Below are positions 47,683-56,638 of a stretch of DNA of 64,000 bases, one piece after another. The first letter of the stretch is position 1. Every line of letters starts with the position of its first letter. The translations under genes were made by a program, and so were the position numbers. This stretch comes from Streptococcus lutetiensis (GTDB lineage Bacteria; Bacillota; Bacilli; Lactobacillales; Streptococcaceae): assembly GCF_900475675.1 (NCBI RefSeq), contig NZ_LS483403.1, positions 682,001-746,000 on the forward strand. The letters are read 5' to 3'. Below the pieces are notes generated by a model. That model saw nothing but the letters and a program-made list of their open reading frames with translations. It did not search any database and had not been told where the DNA came from.

Positions 47683-47761
47683 TGTCCTTTCATCTATTAT
47701 GTGATATATTAGTAGTAACGTACTGTAATAGAAATGTAATATAAGTTATAAGGTGAGTGTG

Positions 47762-49069
47762 GTGGTAGCGATGAAAGATACAAATTCAAATGGGCATCGT
47801 TTATTAATTCAAAAATTACTTGTCAGCATTCATTACCTAACACTTTTCAGAGATGAAATTGTTTTGGTTGAGAAGACCCCATCTTTATTGGGGGCTTCTT
47901 TTTCGCCAAATATTGTGCAATCAGAGTTAGGTGAAATTTTGGCAGCAGTGGATGCGCTTTCTAAGCAAAAAAAGTTGATTAAGTCAACTTTCTGGTATGA
48001 TGAAGCGTCATTCAGATTGATGAATCACTCTTTGGATATTGTCGGTACTTGGATTCGTGGGATTGATAATGTCTTGGAAATTTGTGAGTCTAAGTCTGTT
48101 TTCCATGCGATTTTGGGTGATAATCGTCAACGCGTTTTTGGTGTTTTGATTGATGTCTTTACCTCTCTTCGTGTAACAAATTTATCAATCAAAGAAGAAT
48201 CTGAATACCCTCTTTTGGTTGATCCGCTACAAGTTGTGGAATACAAGAAAAGAGAAGTCAAAAAAGCAGAGCTAATGGCTAAGATTGATGCCTTGACGCC
48301 AAGAAAATCTGAAGAAGTTTATGATGACAGTAAAGACGAAAAAGTTGAGTCTATCCCAGAATTAGTAGAAAAAGAATTAGCTAAAGAAAAAGCAGCTAAG
48401 TCCGAAAAAGTTCTTGGACCAGATGAATTAAAAGAAGTTGTTAAAGGAAATGACGAAGTAGCCGATAACAAAGAAGACGCTGAGGAAGTCCTTGAATCTG
48501 TCGTTGCTGACGAAGCAGAAACTGTTGAAACTACTGATGCTGAAGAAGATACTCCTCAAACTGAAGTAAGCCCAGAAGAAGTAAGTGAGTCAGTTGATGA
48601 AGAACCAGCTGTTGAGGTAGAGGTGGAAACTTCTGACGAGGAGAATGAAGAGCAAGAATCAAAAGAGTCTGATTTTCCAGTAATCAGTCGTGATGAGGCT
48701 GTTAAGCAGTTCCGCCACTTCCTTTTCGACCATAAAGGCTTGGTATGTGTCTTGGATGCTGGAGATGATTTGAAGCGCGAGATTAACTTCTACAATGCGT
48801 TTGATCGTTTTTATGGTGCAGTAGATAATATCTCAGATTGCTTGGTTATCCTTGAAAATGTTTTAAATGAATTACGTCGCCGCAAGAAAGAAGTCTTTGA
48901 TGAAGAAGGTAATTTGATTAGCGAACCGACTGAACCAATCAATCTATTGATTTATGGTCAAAATATCTTGCTAAAAGATAGTCGCTTTGAAACCTTGATG
49001 TCAGAAATCACCCCATTTACTGGACGCTCTGATTTACAAATCTATTCTTATGCAGCATATCCAGATTAA
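47762..49069 (+). CDS. Hypothetical protein with acidic linker between two helical domains
   Basis: The product of about 435 residues has a soluble N-terminal domain (about 1-160), a long linker (about 190-305) dominated by Glu, Asp, Val and Ser, and a C-terminal domain (about 310-435) with FRHFLFDHKGLVCVLDAGDD and INLLIYGQNILLKDSRFE. No signal peptide or membrane helix is seen, so it is probably cytoplasmic. The start is uncertain: GTG at 47762 has AAGGTGA at good spacing, while GTG at 47753 or 47759 and ATG at 47771 are alternatives. No family was recognised. It is closed by the repeated terminator array. Confidence 0.7.
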   Translation: MVAMKDTNSNGHRLLIQKLLVSIHYLTLFRDEIVLVEKTPSLLGASFSPNIVQSELGEILAAVDALSKQKKLIKSTFWYDEASFRLMNHSLDIVGTWIRGIDNVLEICESKSVFHAILGDNRQRVFGVLIDVFTSLRVTNLSIKEESEYPLLVDPLQVVEYKKREVKKAELMAKIDALTPRKSEEVYDDSKDEKVESIPELVEKELAKEKAAKSEKVLGPDELKEVVKGNDEVADNKEDAEEVLESVVADEAETVETTDAEEDTPQTEVSPEEVSESVDEEPAVEVEVETSDEENEEQESKESDFPVISRDEAVKQFRHFLFDHKGLVCVLDAGDDLKREINFYNAFDRFYGAVDNISDCLVILENVLNELRRRKKEVFDEEGNLISEPTEPINLLIYGQNILLKDSRFETLMSEITPFTGRSDLQIYSYAAYPD

Positions 49070-49070
49070 A

Positions 49071-49205
49071 AAAAACAGTCCAGTGGACTGTTTTTTCATG
49101 AGCCTGAAAACGGAAAAGCGAATAAGTCCAGTGGACTGTTTTTTCATGAGCCTGAAAACAGAAAAGCGAATAAGTCCAGTGGACTGTTTTTTCATGAGCC
49201 TGGAA
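49071..49205 (+). repeat. 48-bp tandem repeat array, each unit with a terminator hairpin
   Basis: Units start at 49077, 49125 and 49173 (period 48, nearly three copies, one mismatch between the first two). Each unit holds the palindrome AGTCCA-G-TGGACT followed by GTTTTTTC. The first copy is a full bidirectional terminator with A's before it. The array follows the hypothetical gene, so it is a serial terminator. Confidence 0.85.
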
Positions 49206-49251
49206 TTAAGAAAAATTGGCTTGCTTAAGGGACTAAATCAGATTTTCTTTT

Positions 49252-49278
49252 TTGAAATAGAACCATTTTCGGTATAAT
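49252..49278 (+). promoter_or_regulatory. Promoter of the Fst-like toxin RNA
   Basis: TTGAAA (49252-49257) and TATAAT (49273-49278) are 15 bases apart, slightly short. A start near 49285 and the terminator at 49500 give an RNA of about 215 nt. Confidence 0.55.
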
Positions 49279-49334
49279 GTTAGGGTCGCGACAATATTTA
49301 AGCAAGTTACGAACTTAGTTTGGAGGTAAGCGTT

Positions 49335-49445
49335 GTGAATGTTATCTTCGAACTTGTTTTGATACCTTTTGTAGTTGGTATTGCTGCAGAAGTAGTTGCT
49401 GAGTGGTTGATTCAGTACATTCAAAACAAACGTGACAACCATTAA
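49335..49445 (+). CDS. Fst/par-like type I toxin, small membrane peptide
   Basis: The 36-residue peptide begins at GTG after TGGAGGTAAGC and has one hydrophobic segment (about residues 4-26: FELVLIPFVVGIAAEVVAEW) with a charged tail QNKRDNH. The pattern LxxPxxVGxxxEvxxxWL fits Fst-family toxins (pAD1 par and chromosomal relatives), which damage the membrane. The start region and the region beyond the terminator share direct repeats, as in par. The toxin activity is inferred from this layout. Confidence 0.75.
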   Translation: MNVIFELVLIPFVVGIAAEVVAEWLIQYIQNKRDNH

Positions 49446-49465
49446 CCTGAGTTTTCTCTGAAAAC

Positions 49466-49500
49466 AAAAAAAGACAGTAGTTGTAGCTACTGTCTTTTTT
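49466..49500. terminator. Bidirectional terminator shared by toxin RNA and antisense RNA
   Basis: AGACAGTAG and CTACTGTCT form a 9-bp stem with loop TTGTAG, flanked by A's on one side and T's on the other, so both strands can terminate. Confidence 0.9.
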
Positions 49501-49535
49501 GCGTTGTGCTAAGTTTATCTTCGAACTTTAGCGTT
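49466..49535 (-). ncRNA. Predicted antisense antitoxin RNA (RNA II-like)
   Basis: On the minus strand an extended -10 TGTTATGAT (49550-49542) should start an RNA near 49535 that ends at the shared terminator, about 65-70 nt. It covers the second copies of GCGTTGTG (49501-49508) and TTATCTTCGAACTT (49515-49528), so it is complementary to the toxin start region (49330-49337 and 49342-49355). This matches the par RNA I/RNA II design. Confidence 0.55.
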
Positions 49536-49676
49536 GACCATATCATAACATGTCATAAGGAAGGATATTAAAGGATAGTGTGTTTAGCATGTTTCTAAGC
49601 TACTTTAAACTCCTCTTGTCATGGTTTGATTTAATTATCTGCGGACAAGAGAAGTATCAGAAACTTACAAAAATAA

Positions 49677-49705
49677 TTGACAAGCAAATGAAAACGCGTT
49701 ATAAT
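49677..49705 (+). promoter_or_regulatory. pyrK promoter
   Basis: A perfect TTGACA (49677-49682) and TATAAT (49700-49705) are 17 bases apart, just before a PyrR leader. Confidence 0.85.
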
Positions 49706-49724
49706 AGTGAAAATTTGAAAACCT

Positions 49725-49852
49725 TTAATTAAGTCCAGAGAGACTTTCAAGGTTACTGTAAAAAAGAGTGTTATCTCTGATAAAGGGTATGAGTGTACTT
49801 TGGTGTGCTCTGCTTATTTTGCTGTAACCTTGCCTTCTGGCGAGGTTTTTTT
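49725..49852 (+). promoter_or_regulatory. PyrR-controlled attenuator upstream of pyrK
   Basis: AGTCCAGAGAGACT (49732-49745) is the PyrR anti-antiterminator binding motif. A terminator (AACCTTGCC/GGCGAGGTT with a T run, 49826-49852) follows about 80 bases later. UMP-bound PyrR should favour termination before pyrK. Confidence 0.85.
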
Positions 49853-49868
49853 GTGTGAAAGGAACACT

Positions 49869-50675
49869 ATGAATTCAAGTTGTAAAGACAAAACTTCTGT
49901 GTTAAAAGAAGATTTGCTGATTGTTAGTCAACGTGAGATTGCCCCACGCATTTTTGAGATGAAGCTTTCTGGTGAGATGGTCTTGGACATGGCACCTGGT
50001 CAATTTTTGCACTTGCGTGTGCCGGACCCTAGCAAACTTTTACGACGTCCGATTTCGATTTGTCAGATTGATAAGGTCAATAAAGTGGCAACAATTGTTT
50101 ACCGAGTAGAACGTGCTGGGACGACTATTTTATCTCAGCTAAAAGCTGGTGATCGCGTTGATACCATGGGACCTCAGGGTAATAGCTTTGATTTGTCAGT
50201 CATCTCAGCTGGGCAAACAGCTCTTCTCATTGGTGGGGGTATTGGTGTTCCGCCTTTGGTTGAAACAGCTAAGCAGCTTGCTGCTAAAGGTGTTAAAGTC
50301 GTTTCTGTGCTTGGATTTGCGACTAAAGATGCTGTGATTCTAGAAGAGGCATTATCAGCTTACGGTAAGGTTTATGTGACAACAGATGATGGCTCATATG
50401 GTATTAAGGGTTATGTGTCAACGGTTGTCGATGATTTGGTTGAAAAGCAGTCATTTGATGCCATTTATTCATGTGGTGCGCCTGGCATGCTGAAATATGT
50501 GGACAAGAAATTTGAAAATCACCCACATGCTTATCTGTCAATGGAATCACGTATGGCTTGTGGCATGGGTGCTTGCTACGCTTGTGTGGTGCATTTGCGA
50601 AATGCCAAAGAAGCAGCCAACAAGCGTGTGTGTGAAGATGGTCCAGTCTTTGAAACTGGTCAAATCATTTTGTAA
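49869..50675 (+). CDS. pyrK: Dihydroorotate dehydrogenase electron transfer subunit
   Basis: The 268-residue flavoprotein has an FAD site (LLRRPISICQ, about residue 54), the NAD region GGGIGVPPLVE and a 2Fe-2S cluster (MACGMGACYACVVH, about 224-237, plus VCEDGP). It passes electrons from type 1B PyrD to NAD. I chose the ATG at 49869, after GAAAGGAAC, because the upstream open frame is part of the attenuator. pyrD starts 12 bases downstream. Confidence 0.94.
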   Translation: MNSSCKDKTSVLKEDLLIVSQREIAPRIFEMKLSGEMVLDMAPGQFLHLRVPDPSKLLRRPISICQIDKVNKVATIVYRVERAGTTILSQLKAGDRVDTMGPQGNSFDLSVISAGQTALLIGGGIGVPPLVETAKQLAAKGVKVVSVLGFATKDAVILEEALSAYGKVYVTTDDGSYGIKGYVSTVVDDLVEKQSFDAIYSCGAPGMLKYVDKKFENHPHAYLSMESRMACGMGACYACVVHLRNAKEAANKRVCEDGPVFETGQIIL

Positions 50676-51632
<957 letters not shown>

Positions 51633-51665
51633 GCTATGCTATTTGATTAAAAAGTCAGTAAATTT

Positions 51666-51694
51666 TTGACTTTGATTGTAAAAAAAGATATAAT
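51666..51694 (+). promoter_or_regulatory. pyrF promoter
   Basis: TTGACT (51666-51671) and TATAAT (51689-51694) are 17 bases apart, ahead of a second PyrR leader. Confidence 0.8.
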
Positions 51695-51712
51695 ATTAAC
51701 AACTGAATAACC

Positions 51713-51830
51713 TTTAATTGAGTCCAGAGAGGCGAGAAAGGTTCGTGAAAAAAGAAGATATAATCTTTGATAATGGGGTGTTTGCTACCCTGCTTTTCGT
51801 GTAACCTCGCCCTCTGGCGGGGTTTTCTTT
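51713..51830 (+). promoter_or_regulatory. PyrR-controlled attenuator upstream of pyrF
   Basis: AGTCCAGAGAGGCG (51721-51734) is the PyrR binding motif and AACCTCGCC/GGCGGGGTT with a T run (51803-51830) is the terminator. The layout copies the pyrK leader, so uracil nucleotides control pyrFE independently. Confidence 0.85.
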
Positions 51831-51848
51831 ATAGAAAAAGGAGAAAAA

Positions 51849-52541
51849 ATGCACGAAAGTCGTCCGATTATTGCTCTTGATTTTCCATCATTTGATGATG
51901 TGAAATCATTTCTTGCTTTGTTCCCTGCAGATGAGAAGCTCTATGTCAAGATTGGTATGGAACTTTATTATGCTGAAGGACCAGAGATTGTTCGTTATGT
52001 GAAATCTCTTGGACACTCAGTTTTCCTAGATTTGAAATTGCATGACATTCCGAATACGGTTAAATCAGCAATGCGTGTGCTTTCAAATCTAGGTGTGGAC
52101 ATGACCAATGTTCACGCAGCTGGTGGTGTTGAGATGATGAAAGCGGCGCGTGAAGGGCTTGGACAAGGTCCAAAACTGATCGCAGTAACTCAATTAACCT
52201 CAACATCAGCTGAACAGATGAAAGCAGATCAAAATATTCAGACAAGCTTGGTTGATTCTGTGCTTCATTATGCGAAAAAAGCAGAAGAAGCTGGTCTTAA
52301 TGGCGTTGTCTGCTCAGCTTGTGAAGTTGCTGTTATCAAAGAGGAAACGTCAGATGATTTTGTCTGCTTGACGCCAGGTATTCGCCCAGCAGGAGCTGTG
52401 GTTGGTGACCAAAAACGCGTCATGACGCCAAGTCAAGCATCAGCTATCGGATCAAGTTATATCGTTGTTGGACGACCAATTACTAAAGCTGAGGATCCAG
52501 TGGCAGCTTACAAAGCCATTTACAACGAATGGAACGCTTAG
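51849..52541 (+). CDS. pyrF: Orotidine 5'-phosphate decarboxylase
   Basis: The 230-residue TIM-barrel product makes UMP from OMP. It has IALDFPS, the catalytic [13 protein letters not shown] (Asp-Lys-Asp, about residues 58-70) and TPGIRP and VGRPIT. It is the first gene after the second attenuator, with AAAGGAG upstream. Confidence 0.96.
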   Translation: MHESRPIIALDFPSFDDVKSFLALFPADEKLYVKIGMELYYAEGPEIVRYVKSLGHSVFLDLKLHDIPNTVKSAMRVLSNLGVDMTNVHAAGGVEMMKAAREGLGQGPKLIAVTQLTSTSAEQMKADQNIQTSLVDSVLHYAKKAEEAGLNGVVCSACEVAVIKEETSDDFVCLTPGIRPAGAVVGDQKRVMTPSQASAIGSSYIVVGRPITKAEDPVAAYKAIYNEWNA

Positions 52542-52594
52542 TATTTTAATACTAAGACGACAATTGATTTTTGAGTTTAGAAAAGAGGAATAAA

Positions 52595-53224
52595 ATGACT
52601 TTAGCATCACAAATTGCATCAGATTTGCTTGATATTCAAGCAGTTTACTTGAAACCAAATGATCCATTTACTTGGGCATCTGGGATTAAATCACCAATCT
52701 ACACAGATAATCGTGTAACTTTGTCTTACCCAGAAACACGTACTTTGATTGAAAATGGGTTTGTTGACAAAATCAAAGAAGAATTCCCAGAAGTTGAAGT
52801 AATTGCCGGAACTGCAACAGCTGGTATCCCACATGGTGCCATTATCGCTGATAAAATGAATCTTCCATTTGCTTACATTCGTAGTAAACCAAAAGATCAT
52901 GGTGCTGGAAATCAAATCGAAGGTCGTGTAACAAAAGGACAAAAAATGGTTGTCGTTGAAGACCTTATCTCAACTGGTGGTTCAGTTCTTGAAGCTGTAG
53001 CAGCTGCCGAACGTGAAGGAGCTGATGTTATCGGTGTGGTAGCCATCTTCACTTATGAATTGCCAAAAGCAACTGAAAACTTTGAAAAAGCAGGTGTAAA
53101 ACTTGTAACACTTTCTAACTACACAGAGCTTATCAAAGTGGCTAAAGTACAAGGTTACATCACTGCTGATGATTTGACATTGTTACGCAAGTTTAAAGAA
53201 AATCAAGAAACTTGGCGTGACTAA
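52595..53224 (+). CDS. pyrE: Orotate phosphoribosyltransferase
   Basis: The 209-residue product makes OMP from orotate and PRPP. It has [23 protein letters not shown] and the PRPP loop [12 protein letters not shown] (about residues 115-126). I chose the ATG at 52595 after AGAGGAATAA; the frame is open 8 codons upstream. It follows pyrF by 53 bases without a terminator. Confidence 0.96.
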   Translation: MTLASQIASDLLDIQAVYLKPNDPFTWASGIKSPIYTDNRVTLSYPETRTLIENGFVDKIKEEFPEVEVIAGTATAGIPHGAIIADKMNLPFAYIRSKPKDHGAGNQIEGRVTKGQKMVVVEDLISTGGSVLEAVAAAEREGADVIGVVAIFTYELPKATENFEKAGVKLVTLSNYTELIKVAKVQGYITADDLTLLRKFKENQETWRD

Positions 53225-53297
53225 ATGAGTTAGTATTTGGCTACTAAGGTGAAAAACTTTGGTGGCCTTCTTGGTTTAAACATGGAAAGGGGTTATA

Positions 53298-53798
53298 ATG
53301 AAACTATCATCACCATTTAAAGATAATGTTTTACCAGATACCTATGCTAAAGGGGCTAGTGTTCAAGTGAGAGGAAACGCTGTAATTTCTTTTCCTTTTA
53401 CGATTGAGGATGTTCCCAAAGGAACAAAGACATTTGCTTGGACCTTTGTCGACTATGATTCTATTCCAGTTTGTGGCTTTGCTTACATTCACTGGGTAGT
53501 GGCTAATGTTCCTAATGATATGACAGCTATCTCAGAGGATTTTTCTCGTCTAGATGCTAAGCACACTCATGGTAAAAATAGCTTGGTTAGCAAGTTTTTA
53601 AATGAGGATAACTCAGATATTTATGATGGTTATATGGGACCATATCCACCGGATAAAGACCATGTTTATACCCTTACGGTCTATGCTTTGGATTGTGAAG
53701 TGCCACTTGAAAATGGTTTTTACATGAATGATTTGCTACATGCTATGGATGGTCATATCTTGGCAAAAGAAAAGCTAGATTTAGTAGGGAAATACTAA
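53298..53798 (+). CDS. YbhB/YbcL-like PEBP family protein
   Basis: The 166-residue product matches the phosphatidylethanolamine-binding (Raf-kinase inhibitor-like) family: FAWTFVDYDSIPVCGFAYIHWVVAN, then GYMGPYPPDKDHVYTLTVYALD. No signal peptide is seen, so it is cytoplasmic. It sits between pyrE and ung. The function is unknown in bacteria. Confidence 0.85.
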   Translation: MKLSSPFKDNVLPDTYAKGASVQVRGNAVISFPFTIEDVPKGTKTFAWTFVDYDSIPVCGFAYIHWVVANVPNDMTAISEDFSRLDAKHTHGKNSLVSKFLNEDNSDIYDGYMGPYPPDKDHVYTLTVYALDCEVPLENGFYMNDLLHAMDGHILAKEKLDLVGKY

Positions 53799-53816
53799 AA
53801 CTAACGAGGAGTGAAC

Positions 53817-54470
53817 ATGCAACATTCAACTTGGCATGAATTAATTAAAAAGGAATTACCAGAGTATTATTTTGGGCAAATCAATCAGTTTATGGACTTG
53901 GTCTATCAACAAGAATTGGTTTACCCACCACGTGAAAAAGTCTTTAACGCGATTCAGACAACAGCACTAGAAAATGTAAAAGTTGTCATCATTGGTCAGG
54001 ATCCTTACCATGGTCCGAATCAAGCACAAGGCTTGTCATTTTCAGTGCCAGAAGACATTCCAGCTCCGCCATCTTTGCAAAATATTTTGAAAGAATTGGC
54101 AGATGATTTGGGGCAACGTGATCACCACGATTTAACACCATGGGCACAGCAAGGAGTGCTTCTTTTAAATGCTTGCTTGACAGTTCCAGCTGGTCGTGCA
54201 AATGGTCATGCGGGGCAAATCTGGGAACCTTTCACAGATGCGATTATCAAGGTGGTTAATCAAAAAGAAACACCTGTTGTCTTTATCCTGTGGGGTGGCT
54301 TTGCACGTAAGAAAAAAGTTCTCATTACCAATCCTATCCATCATGTCATTGAAAGTGCGCACCCAAGTCCACTCTCGGCTTATCGAGGATTTTTTGGCAG
54401 CCACCCTTTCTCAAAAGCTAACGCATATTTGACAGAGGATGGCCTTGAACCAATTGATTGGTTGAAATAA
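53817..54470 (+). CDS. ung: Uracil-DNA glycosylase
   Basis: The 217-residue family 1 enzyme has [19 protein letters not shown] (Asp water activator, about residues 60-78), LLLNACLTV and [13 protein letters not shown] (His, about 182). I chose the ATG at 53817 with GAGGAG upstream; GTG at 53811 is too close. It removes uracil from DNA. pyrC starts 12 bases after. Confidence 0.96.
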   Translation: MQHSTWHELIKKELPEYYFGQINQFMDLVYQQELVYPPREKVFNAIQTTALENVKVVIIGQDPYHGPNQAQGLSFSVPEDIPAPPSLQNILKELADDLGQRDHHDLTPWAQQGVLLLNACLTVPAGRANGHAGQIWEPFTDAIIKVVNQKETPVVFILWGGFARKKKVLITNPIHHVIESAHPSPLSAYRGFFGSHPFSKANAYLTEDGLEPIDWLK

Positions 54471-54482
54471 TAGGAGTTTAAC

Positions 54483-55751
54483 ATGTTACTTATTAAAAAT
54501 GGTCGTGTTGTTGATCCGAAATCTGGTTTTGATCAGGTAGCGGATGTACTTGTTGATGGTAAAAAAGTTGTTAAAATTGCGGATGCAATTGAAGAAGCTG
54601 ATGCTGAAGTGATTGACGCTACTGGTCTTGTTGTGGCACCAGGTTTGGTGGATATTCATGTACACTTCCGTGAACCAGGTCAAACGCATAAAGAAGACAT
54701 TCACACAGGTGCATTAGCAGCGGCAGCTGGTGGCTTCACATCAGTTGTGATGATGGCAAATACCAACCCTACCATTTCTGACGTTGAGACTTTGAAAGAA
54801 GTTTTAGTAAGTGCAGCTAAGGAGAACGTTCACGTTTACACTAATGCAACCGTAACGAAAAACTTTGACGGCAAGACTTTGACTGATTTTAAGGCTTTGC
54901 TTGAAAATGGTGCTCTTAGCTTTTCTGATGATGGTATTCCGCTTCAAAGCACAAAAGTGTTAAAAGAAGCCTTGGATTTGGCTAAAGCAAACAACACATT
55001 TGTGGCTGTGCACGAAGAAGACCCAGAATTAAACGGCATCCTTGGATTTAACGAAGGTATCGCACGTGATAAATTCCATTTCTGCGGAGCAACAGGTGTG
55101 GCAGAATACAGCATGATTGCGCGTGATGTTATGATTGCCTATGACCGCGGAGCTCATTTGCATATCCAACACTTGTCAAAAGCTGAATCAGTGAAAGTGG
55201 TTGAATTTGCTCAACAATTGGGGGCAAACGTCACTGCAGAAGCAGCACCGCAACATTTCTCAAAAACAGAGGATTTGCTTTTGATCAAAGGTTCTGCAGC
55301 TAAGATGAACCCACCACTTCGTACAGAAAAGGATCGCTTAGCGGTTATTGAAGGCTTGAAATCTGGCGTCATTTCTGTGATTGCGACTGACCACGCGCCA
55401 CACCACGCCGATGAAAAGAATGTTGAAGACATCACAAAATCCCCATCAGGCATGACAGGGCTTGAAACGTCGTTATCACTTGGTTTGACAAACTTGGTAG
55501 CGACAGGCGACTTGACGCTTTCAGAATTGCTTGCTAAGATGACCATCAATCCGTCATCTATGTATGATTTCGATGCAGGTTATTTGGCTGAAAATGGCCC
55601 AGCTGACATCGTGATTTTCGCTGACAAAGAAGAACGTGTTGTCTCTGACCATTTTGCTTCTAAAGCTTCAAATTCACCATTTATCGGTGAAAAACTCCAA
55701 GGTGTTGTCAAATACACTATCTGTGATGGTAACATTGTTTATAAAGCATAA
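54483..55751 (+). CDS. pyrC: Dihydroorotase
   Basis: The 422-residue amidohydrolase is the class I type, with zinc ligands [10 protein letters not shown] (about residues 57-66), the later His residues in VAVHEEDPE and IQHLS, and ATDHAPHH (about 301-308). It closes carbamoyl aspartate to dihydroorotate. The ung-pyrC pairing is common in streptococci. Confidence 0.95.
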   Translation: MLLIKNGRVVDPKSGFDQVADVLVDGKKVVKIADAIEEADAEVIDATGLVVAPGLVDIHVHFREPGQTHKEDIHTGALAAAAGGFTSVVMMANTNPTISDVETLKEVLVSAAKENVHVYTNATVTKNFDGKTLTDFKALLENGALSFSDDGIPLQSTKVLKEALDLAKANNTFVAVHEEDPELNGILGFNEGIARDKFHFCGATGVAEYSMIARDVMIAYDRGAHLHIQHLSKAESVKVVEFAQQLGANVTAEAAPQHFSKTEDLLLIKGSAAKMNPPLRTEKDRLAVIEGLKSGVISVIATDHAPHHADEKNVEDITKSPSGMTGLETSLSLGLTNLVATGDLTLSELLAKMTINPSSMYDFDAGYLAENGPADIVIFADKEERVVSDHFASKASNSPFIGEKLQGVVKYTICDGNIVYKA

Positions 55752-55785
55752 AAAAAGAATTAGCATTTTGCTAATTTCTTTTTTG
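55750..55785. terminator. Bidirectional terminator between pyrC and plsY
   Basis: GAATTAGC and GCTAATTTC form a stem with loop ATTTT, with A's before and T's after, serving both convergent genes. Confidence 0.85.
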
Positions 55786-56415
55786 TTCTTGATGACTTAA
55801 ATTCATTCCCCAAGGAACGAGGTTTTCTTCATGATTTTTAATACGAGTAATATTGTCTTTGTGTCGTACAATGATGATGCCTGCAATAATGATAATCAAT
55901 AATGTAAAGAGCAAATCATAGTGATTAAGCAAGAAACCAAATGCTGGAAAGACAAGCACACTAACCACAGCAGCGCTTGCAGCAACAACACTAGACAATG
56001 AAATCATGCTATAGAGGTAAAGGGTGATGACAAAGATAAGGGCAAGGAAAAGAAGAAATAGCGGTGCGTATCCAAGAAGAACACCAGCACTTGTCGCAAC
56101 TGCCTTACCACCTTTAAACTGTGCAAATAGCGGGAAGGTATGACCAATAATGGCAAATAAACCAATAAGAACAGGTGACACACCATTAACGCTAAAGATA
56201 AGAGGAAGGAGTGCTGCCAGGGTTCCTTTTAGCATATCAATCACAAATGTTACAATTCCTGCTTTGACACCTAAAACTCGAAAAGTATTGGTTGTCCCAG
56301 TATTACCGCTACCATGTTCTCTGAGGTTGACATGATAGAAGAATTTTCCAATCCATAGACCAGTTGGGATTGACCCCAACAAGTATGCAATCACAATCAT
56401 AACTAAAATTTTCAT
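55771..56415 (-). CDS. plsY: Glycerol-3-phosphate acyltransferase
   Basis: The 214-residue membrane enzyme moves the acyl group from acyl phosphate to G3P. It has the PlsY motifs [51 protein letters not shown] and five membrane helices. It is divergent from parE. Confidence 0.95.
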   Translation of the reverse strand: MKILVMIVIAYLLGSIPTGLWIGKFFYHVNLREHGSGNTGTTNTFRVLGVKAGIVTFVIDMLKGTLAALLPLIFSVNGVSPVLIGLFAIIGHTFPLFAQFKGGKAVATSAGVLLGYAPLFLLFLALIFVITLYLYSMISLSSVVAASAAVVSVLVFPAFGFLLNHYDLLFTLLIIIIAGIIIVRHKDNITRIKNHEENLVPWGMNLSHQEQKRN

Positions 56416-56580
56416 GTTTTCATTATAACATAATCAGTTCTTATGAAAAGGTAAAATTTGAAAAATAAATAACTTGAAGAATCAAGTTAAATTTGTGATA
56501 ACGCTTTAAATTTGTTATACTATTTCATGAAAAAATTAGTGATTTTCCTTGTAAAATCCTTATTCGATTTGATTTTTTTT

Positions 56581-56609
56581 TTGCAAAAATTTGAAAAAAC
56601 TTGTAAGAT
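56581..56609 (+). promoter_or_regulatory. parE promoter
   Basis: TTGCAA (56581-56586) and TAAGAT (56604-56609) are 17 bases apart, 29 bases before the TTG start codon. Confidence 0.65.
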
Positions 56610-56638
56610 AAAAAAGATGAATTATTTGGAGGTCGCTT

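Noticed and set aside
47532-47744. Plus-strand 70-residue frame in the gap before the acidic-linker gene
   Set aside because: No ribosome site and a TTG start. The minus strand of the same stretch shows a better start with remnants of a decayed gene.
49071-49205. CRISPR array
   Set aside because: The repeats abut with no variable spacers, and no cas gene lies in the window.
49050-49277. Open frame across the 48-bp repeats, giving a 16-residue repeat protein
   Set aside because: It arises because the period is a multiple of three. It overlaps terminators and has no ribosome site, so I treat it as non-coding.
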